Source: a virus
Virus record (IMG/VR): IMGVR_UViG_3300017731_000081
Coordinates: 1-20,498 of that record
Length of the DNA stretch: 20,498 nt
Strand: one strand, 5' to 3'
Part shown: one piece after another, positions 15,531 to 20,498 of the stretch
Layout: every line of letters starts with the position of its first letter
How positions within the stretch are numbered: position 1 is the first letter of the stretch
Made by a program: the position numbers and the translations under genes
The notes under the pieces: generated by a model
What the model saw: the letters and a program-made list of their open reading frames with translations, nothing else
What the model was told of the DNA's origin: nothing
Databases searched by the model: none

Positions 15531-18500
15531 ATGGCAAACTCAATTAAGACATACGTGTGGAACTCTAGTACACACTCTAATACGTCTGATTTCATAGCCC
15601 CGACACCTATATCAGGTAGGGGCAGCACTGACATTAAAGTCAAGGTGGGATCAACAATATTAACAAGCGGTTATACACTAACTGTAGATAGCTCCAATGT
15701 TGCTAAGGTTAGATTTCAGACGCTGCCTAACAATGGTGATCCTATAAGGATATACCGAGAAACAAAACACGATGGTAGGTTAGTAGACTTTGTAGATGGT
15801 TCTCTACTTACTTCTGAAACTTTAGATTTGGATTCAACCCAACTCTTTAACATGGCTCAAGAAGCCTATGACAAGAGTGAAGAGACTACTATAGGTAGAG
15901 AGAGTTTTTATTACTCACAGGGTACTGACCCTACCTCTGATGCAGCCAATATTGTAAACACTGGTGCGTTGTGGTATGACACTAGTTCTTCCACAAATAC
16001 CTTACAGGTTTGGAGTGGTACAGAGTGGCAAGCAACAGCTCCTGCTAAAGTTAAAAAGGCATACCAAAGAGTCAACATGGTTGGCTTCTTACAAGTCGTT
16101 AATGATGCACACTCAGCTGGTAAAACTAAATTTGCAGACACTGCTTTTAAAACACACTCATCGTTATACCTTAACGGTGTTAAGTTAGTTGAAGCATCGA
16201 CCTTAGCAGACATTCCTACTAAAGGAGATTACTTCTTATCTGGTGGTGATGTTATATTACTAAACCTAAGCTCAGATACAGATGTCTTGGTATCAGAAAC
16301 TTTTGATGGTTCTTTCAGTTCTTCTGTAACTACCTCTGAAGCTAATGCTTTAGATTATAAAAACCAAGCAGGACAGGCTGCTGCGGCTGCTTCACTAAGC
16401 TCACAATTTTCTAGTGATAATCGACTCGATGCTGAAGATGCTAGGGATGATGCAGCGAAGTACGCTAGTAATCCAAAGAACTCTACATTTAGTACGCACG
16501 ATAATTCAGCAACTGGTCAATACTCTGCTAAACACTATGCAGAAACAGCATTGGATAGTGCTACTGTGGCTCATGCCTCTGCTACTAGTACAACCGTACA
16601 AACAGTAGCTACTGATTTAAGTCTTGGAAGTAACTCTTTAATCAAGCAAGTAGCTGATGATATTGATGATGTAACAGCAGTGGCTGGTAAGATCACTGAA
16701 GTAGAATCTCTTGCTGGTAAGACATCAGAGATGACTACACTGACTACAGGTACAGCTCTAAGTGACATCAACACTGTAGCTGGTAAAGCAACAGAGGTTG
16801 GTCAGGTAGCTGCTATTGACTCTGAGATTGCAGACGTAGCTCTGAAGCTATCTGAGATTGATGCAGTAGAAGCTAAACTAAGTGACATCGAAGATGTTGC
16901 AGAAGTTGCCACTAAAGTATCAGACGTAGCTACAGCTATCCCTGACATTACTACAGTAGCTACAGAGCCTTACAAAAGTAAGATTGAAACAGTCTACACA
17001 CACAGAGATACTATAACAGATGTAGGTGGAGAGATAACTAAAGTAACAACTGTTGCTAATGACCTTAACGGTGCTAACAACATAGGTACTCTAGCTAATC
17101 CTACTTACAAACAACAAGTGACTGATGTAGCAACTCAAATAGGTGCTGTAGGAACTGTATCAGCAAGTATTAACAATAACGACATCAGCACAGTAGTATC
17201 TAATGTAGAAAACATTGGAACTGTTGCTGATATTAGCGATGATGTAACAACCCTTAGTAAGTCTACTGGGGATATGTCTACGTTAGTAAGCAAGCTAGGT
17301 CAAACTACTGACCTTGCGGGTGCTGTAACTGACGCACAGAACAGTGCAACATCAGCATCAAGCTCTGCATCTACAGCATCGACCCACGCTACCACTGCTT
17401 CAGGTCATGCTTCAACTGCCGCAACTCATGCCGCTAACTTAGGTAGTGTTGCTTATCAAAACCTTACAGCTATCGCTGAATCTAAATCAGTAACTGCCTT
17501 AGACGTATTTGTCTATGACACTAGCAAAGACTCTGACGGTGGTGCATGGCGTAACCGTACCCAAGGTACTTCATGGTACAACGAAGCGTTAAACACTAGC
17601 AGTCGTGGTGCAACTAAGAAGTTCCCTGCGGTTGCTGTGATCGTAACAGATGGTGATGAATTAATTATTTATGATGGCGATGACCCCGCAATGCCTATGT
17701 GGTTTACACACTCAATAGGTGGCGGAGTGAGGTTTGCGACAGACGGGTACGGCTTTGATATTAGTACACTTACTGCTAGAGACGGTAAGATTTTCACTGG
17801 CTTACAGCAGGAAGGAACTAGTGAGCTTGGTGTCTATGGTGGCGTAATAGTCTTTGATTATGTAGCGGATACTACAGAAAAGTACGCAGGAAGAGGAAGT
17901 GGCTCTAATAGAGGCGTAAGAGACGGTGTGAGGTTTACCGCTTGGGGCGGTCACATGAACATCGTTGAGAACGATAACAAACTTGCAGACGGTGAAGTAA
18001 ACGATGTAGCCGTAAAAATCCTTCCTAACGCACCTATAGACCCTAATAATGGATTACCTGTTCCAACCATAGCAGTTGCTACTAGACTCGGTGTAAGTGT
18101 TATTAAAGACAATGGAAATGTTGTTGATATTACAGGACAGTCTCAAGGTATAGGTAAAATAACCTTTACAAAAGACAACAAGATTGCTTGTCATTATAAC
18201 TTTGCTAGTGAGCTTGCTCTTTATGACATCACTGAAGCCGATCAAACTTTTACTGACAGGTTGGTAGAATATTATCCCTACACTAACGGCACAGCAGGAT
18301 TACACCCCCGCATACTTACAGGCTCTTTTAAAGGTTTAGCACAGCTTAAAGATGACTTTGCTATAGGCTCTGGCTCAGGTCTTTGCCAAATTAGCGGTCT
18401 TGGTGAAAAGGATAACGCTCTGATTAACTACATCACATCCTCCTACAACACAGGTTGGATGAACGGTGACATTAAGTTAGCAACCTTGATGGATACTACT

Positions 18501-20153
18501 GCTGAGACTATTAGCGCACCTGAGTTGGTGACTAATGGTGACTTTAGTAGCTTTGGTAGTGATCTAGTGTCTAACGGTGAGTTTCCTAATGATGCTAACG
18601 GTTGGAATTTACATTCAGACTTTACTTGGGATAGTTCGGGCAGAGTTGAAAGAACGTCTGGTTCTACTAATAGTTATTTCAGCCAGAACATAAACATCGA
18701 AAGCGGCAGAACCTATAGAGTTCGTTATGATGTTGTTCATACAGGAGGTGACACTGGTTCAAACCAATACAGTAACTGGAGAGGTACTTCTGCTAATCAC
18801 GGGACTACTCTAAACGGTTCTGGAAGTGTTGATGTTTATATAACAGCCACTAGAACAGGCGTACTAGAGTTTAAACTTTACGGTCTAGGCACGTTCCGAG
18901 GTTATTTTGATAATGTGAGAATTGAACAAGTAACTGGTTGGTCTGTAGGTGCTAACGCTATTGTTTCTATTAACAGTAGCGGTCAAATGGTTATAGACAG
19001 GAACAATGAAAGTAGTCAACATACTGTTTATCAAGAACTAACTACTGAAGTAGGTAAAACCTATAATATTGGCTTAGACCTTATTGATGATGGAGTGAAT
19101 AACAACTTTAAAGTTGCTGTAAGAGCCTCTTCATCTACAGGAGGTTTAGTATTACACCAAGATGTTCATAACGGAAACGGCACTAAAATACCTCAGTTAT
19201 TATCCTTTACTGCTACAAGTACATCTTCTTGGCTTTCATTAGCTCCAACAGGGACAGCAACCAATACAGGCATTATTGACAACGCATCAGTCGTAGAAGT
19301 AGAACGAGACCGCTCAGTAAGCGGCAACGGTCTAAACATCGTTGGTAACGTGACTAAAGACAATGTGGCATCTGGTGCGGAGCTTGTAGGTTATGCGTAT
19401 GCTACAGACGCTAATAAGTTACAAATGCCAAATGTTGCCGATATAGGCGCACCAGAATACGATTACTGTTGGATGTGGTGGCAAAAAGGTGCAGATTTCT
19501 TATTTGGAACTTCCCAAGTTTCTCAATGGCAAACAGGCGTTGGATATAACCCGACAACAGGAGGCTACTTCTTTAGTTGTGGTGGTTCTACTGGTGCTAA
19601 ACAGTTAAAAATAAATCATGTTTCTACGGCACTAGCTCAAAACTCTGTAATAGTAGGTACGTCTGGTTTAGATAACAGAATAAACACTGATAACTTTAAC
19701 CACTTTTGTGTTGTAAAAAGAGGTGCAGATTTATACACCTACATAAATGGTCAGCTAGATTATTCTAATTTAAACAATCCATTTATAGATGATATAGAAA
19801 CTACACAGGGTGATAAGTTTACCTTACATTCATCGGGTGGAAGTAACGCCAGAGTGTCGCTATTCCGCATCTCAGCCACAGCTCCAACCGCAGAGCAAAT
19901 CGCTAAAATCTATCGTGACGAGAAGCCTCTGTTCCAAGAGGGAGCTAAGTGTACTTTATACGGTAACAGCAGTGGCGTTAACGGCATAAGTTACGATGAT
20001 GACACAGGAATTACTCATGTAGGTACATCTAGCCACCTAGGAACAGGCGGTTTATCAGAGTTCACTGGTTTGCAACGTACAGGCTTAAATTCAAACACAA
20101 TTTCCGTAGGTTACGCAGTAAGCGCACAAAACGGGTTAGTGGTATCGGAGTAA
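15531..20153 (+). CDS. Tail fibre / receptor-binding protein (gp17-like), multidomain
   Basis: 1540 aa, nearly three times T7 gp17 (553). Residues 1-115 are the T7-type fibre attachment domain: it begins MANSIKTYVW (T7 MANVIKTVLTY) and has GRLVDFVDGSLL (T7 DRLVDFTDGSIL). Residues 125-170 hold NTGALWYDTSSSTNTLQVW, and TGQYSAKHYAE lies near 329. A stalk of decapeptide repeats (389-463) continues as helical Thr/Val/Asp repeats and an Ala/Ser/Thr segment (about 600-640). Residues 653-980 form a propeller-like region with VNDVAVKILPNAPI and PTIAVATRLGVSVIKDNG. Carbohydrate-binding-type modules occupy about 998-1260, and a LamG-like domain about 1280-1470 (HFCVVKRGADLYTYINGQ). A closing segment (VNGISYDDDTGITHVGTSSH) follows. 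It should bind host surface glycans. No tail-spike hydrolase catalytic motif is evident. Confidence 0.9.
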   Translation: MANSIKTYVWNSSTHSNTSDFIAPTPISGRGSTDIKVKVGSTILTSGYTLTVDSSNVAKVRFQTLPNNGDPIRIYRETKHDGRLVDFVDGSLLTSETLDLDSTQLFNMAQEAYDKSEETTIGRESFYYSQGTDPTSDAANIVNTGALWYDTSSSTNTLQVWSGTEWQATAPAKVKKAYQRVNMVGFLQVVNDAHSAGKTKFADTAFKTHSSLYLNGVKLVEASTLADIPTKGDYFLSGGDVILLNLSSDTDVLVSETFDGSFSSSVTTSEANALDYKNQAGQAAAAASLSSQFSSDNRLDAEDARDDAAKYASNPKNSTFSTHDNSATGQYSAKHYAETALDSATVAHASATSTTVQTVATDLSLGSNSLIKQVADDIDDVTAVAGKITEVESLAGKTSEMTTLTTGTALSDINTVAGKATEVGQVAAIDSEIADVALKLSEIDAVEAKLSDIEDVAEVATKVSDVATAIPDITTVATEPYKSKIETVYTHRDTITDVGGEITKVTTVANDLNGANNIGTLANPTYKQQVTDVATQIGAVGTVSASINNNDISTVVSNVENIGTVADISDDVTTLSKSTGDMSTLVSKLGQTTDLAGAVTDAQNSATSASSSASTASTHATTASGHASTAATHAANLGSVAYQNLTAIAESKSVTALDVFVYDTSKDSDGGAWRNRTQGTSWYNEALNTSSRGATKKFPAVAVIVTDGDELIIYDGDDPAMPMWFTHSIGGGVRFATDGYGFDISTLTARDGKIFTGLQQEGTSELGVYGGVIVFDYVADTTEKYAGRGSGSNRGVRDGVRFTAWGGHMNIVENDNKLADGEVNDVAVKILPNAPIDPNNGLPVPTIAVATRLGVSVIKDNGNVVDITGQSQGIGKITFTKDNKIACHYNFASELALYDITEADQTFTDRLVEYYPYTNGTAGLHPRILTGSFKGLAQLKDDFAIGSGSGLCQISGLGEKDNALINYITSSYNTGWMNGDIKLATLMDTTAETISAPELVTNGDFSSFGSDLVSNGEFPNDANGWNLHSDFTWDSSGRVERTSGSTNSYFSQNINIESGRTYRVRYDVVHTGGDTGSNQYSNWRGTSANHGTTLNGSGSVDVYITATRTGVLEFKLYGLGTFRGYFDNVRIEQVTGWSVGANAIVSINSSGQMVIDRNNESSQHTVYQELTTEVGKTYNIGLDLIDDGVNNNFKVAVRASSSTGGLVLHQDVHNGNGTKIPQLLSFTATSTSSWLSLAPTGTATNTGIIDNASVVEVERDRSVSGNGLNIVGNVTKDNVASGAELVGYAYATDANKLQMPNVADIGAPEYDYCWMWWQKGADFLFGTSQVSQWQTGVGYNPTTGGYFFSCGGSTGAKQLKINHVSTALAQNSVIVGTSGLDNRINTDNFNHFCVVKRGADLYTYINGQLDYSNLNNPFIDDIETTQGDKFTLHSSGGSNARVSLFRISATAPTAEQIAKIYRDEKPLFQEGAKCTLYGNSSGVNGISYDDDTGITHVGTSSHLGTGGLSEFTGLQRTGLNSNTISVGYAVSAQNGLVVSE
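16695..16919 (+). repeat. Decapeptide repeats in the fibre stalk
   Basis: Protein residues 389-463 of the fibre consist of imperfect 10-residue units of the form S/T-E/D-hydrophobic-x-x-V/L-A-x-K-x: TEVESLAGKT, SDINTVAGKA, TEVGQVAAID, SEIADVALKL, SEIDAVEAKL, then SDIEDVAEVATKV, with one irregular 12-residue unit. The period is 10, not the 7 of a canonical coiled coil. Confidence 0.7.
18522..19310 (+). other. Carbohydrate-binding modules in the fibre, one apparently nested
   Basis: ELVTNGDFSSF (residues 998-1008) is a typical CBM_4_9-like start. It breaks off and a complete module follows (1009-1134), running from SDLVSNGEF...GWN to GYFDNVRIEQV. The sequence then resumes with TGWSVGANAIVSINSSGQ and ends IIDNASVVEVE. 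Joining 998-1008 to 1135 gives a normal NGDFSSFTGW start, so the inner module appears to sit inside the outer one. Confidence 0.55.
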
Positions 20154-20157
20154 TAAT

Positions 20158-20498
20158 ATGACAGTAAAAATATCAAAACCCGCAATAAACTTGCGAGAAG
20201 AACTAGCCTCCCTGAGAAATCAGGGGGGTTTACCCAAGGAAGATAAGCTGTACTTGGATAACCTTTTACCAAATGGAGACTTTAGCAACGGTCTTGCTAG
20301 TTGGGACTTAACAGAGTCACCAACCTCAGTAACAGTAACAAATGGACAGGTAACAATAGTTCCAACACAGTACAGGGCTATCAAACAAACCTTACCCGTA
20401 ACCGTTGGTAAAACTTATAAGATAAGCATAGAAGTTGTTGCGCTTAACCCTAACGATGCAAACGACAGAGGTAGGTTATATTTAGGTATTATTAATGA
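20158..20498 (+). CDS. Putative second adsorption/tail-fibre-associated protein, 5' part
   Basis: The frame is open from ATG 20158 to the window end (113 codons), so the gene is cut. GGAG (20147-20150), overlapping the end of the fibre gene, is the ribosome binding site. The N-terminus MTVKISKPAINLREELASLR resembles the short attachment leaders on accessory fibre proteins of marine podoviruses. From about residue 43 a carbohydrate-binding-type module begins (LLPNGDFSNGLASWDL, then KQTLPVTVGKTYKISIEVV), alike in layout to the NGDF...GW and VGKTY modules of the preceding fibre. It probably contributes to host surface binding or decorates the fibre. The missing C-terminus prevents a firmer call. 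Confidence 0.7.
   Translation, partial: MTVKISKPAINLREELASLRNQGGLPKEDKLYLDNLLPNGDFSNGLASWDLTESPTSVTVTNGQVTIVPTQYRAIKQTLPVTVGKTYKISIEVVALNPNDANDRGRLYLGIIN
20206..20229 (+). other. GAAA-tetraloop hairpin inside the start of the last gene
   Basis: CCTCCCTGA (20207-20215) pairs with TCAGGGGGG (20220-20228) around the loop GAAA: 9 pairs with one T-G wobble, extendable by a G-T pair to TTT. It lies in codons 17-24 of the last gene. The short T-run (3) makes it a weak terminator at best; an attenuator or RNA-processing element is possible. Confidence 0.5.

Noticed and set aside
15881-15903. ACTACTATAGGTAGAGAG, resembling the core of a T7 or SP6 promoter
   Set aside because: It lies inside the conserved coding part of the fibre gene, the upstream half does not match T7 or the candidate at 185-207, and SP6 alignment needs an extra base.
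1-20498. CRISPR array, insertion sequence, integrase or attachment site
   Set aside because: No regularly spaced repeats, transposase or recombinase motifs, or terminal inverted repeats are visible; the block is a continuous lytic-phage structural operon.

Overview
The window is the late structural (virion morphogenesis) block of a T7-like podovirus (autographivirus type). Every clear gene is on the + strand. The order matches the right half of T7: ribonucleotide reductase tail, small virion proteins, portal (gp8), scaffold (gp9), major capsid (gp10), tail tube A and B (gp11, gp12), gp13-like protein, internal virion proteins (gp14, gp15, gp16), tail fibre (gp17), then a further adsorption-type gene cut by the window end. 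A phage-borne ribonucleotide reductase and a tail fibre built from long-repeat, propeller, carbohydrate-binding and LamG-like modules are typical of marine T7-like phages. The AT-leaning base composition fits a marine bacterial host, but the host cannot be fixed from this sequence.

Left end (1-840): the last 31 codons of a ribonucleotide reductase catalytic subunit, a strong 13-bp hairpin with a UAAC loop, a T7-like promoter candidate, a 59-aa unknown gene, and two small proteins starting Met-Cys that look like the T7 gp6.7/gp7.3 ejected virion proteins.

Head block (841-4392): portal, scaffold and capsid. The capsid gene is insulated: an intrinsic terminator with a UUCG tetraloop lies before it and a second one after it. 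Between the first terminator and the capsid start is a 125-nt AT-rich leader with a hairpin and two sets of short direct repeats, which probably contains a promoter. This would let the most abundant protein be transcribed as its own unit.

Tail and internal-core block (4456-15530): gp11 and gp12 overlap by 17 nt. gp12 is about 285 residues longer than in T7, apparently through two insertions. A GNAT-fold gp13 relative overlaps gp14 by 8 nt. gp15 is shorter than in T7. gp16 is longer than in T7 but has no visible lytic transglycosylase domain at its N-terminus, and carries three copies of a beta-rich/helix repeat instead.

Adsorption block (15531-20498): a 1540-aa fibre with a T7-type attachment domain, a decapeptide-repeat stalk, a propeller-like region, carbohydrate-binding modules (one apparently nested inside another), a LamG-like domain and a propeller-like closing segment. 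The next gene carries a related carbohydrate-binding module and has a GAAA-loop hairpin in its first codons. Together the last two genes suggest a composite, module-swapping receptor-binding apparatus. I see no wholly new system; the most interesting signals are the nested lectin module, the gp16 repeats, and the terminator-insulated capsid cistron.
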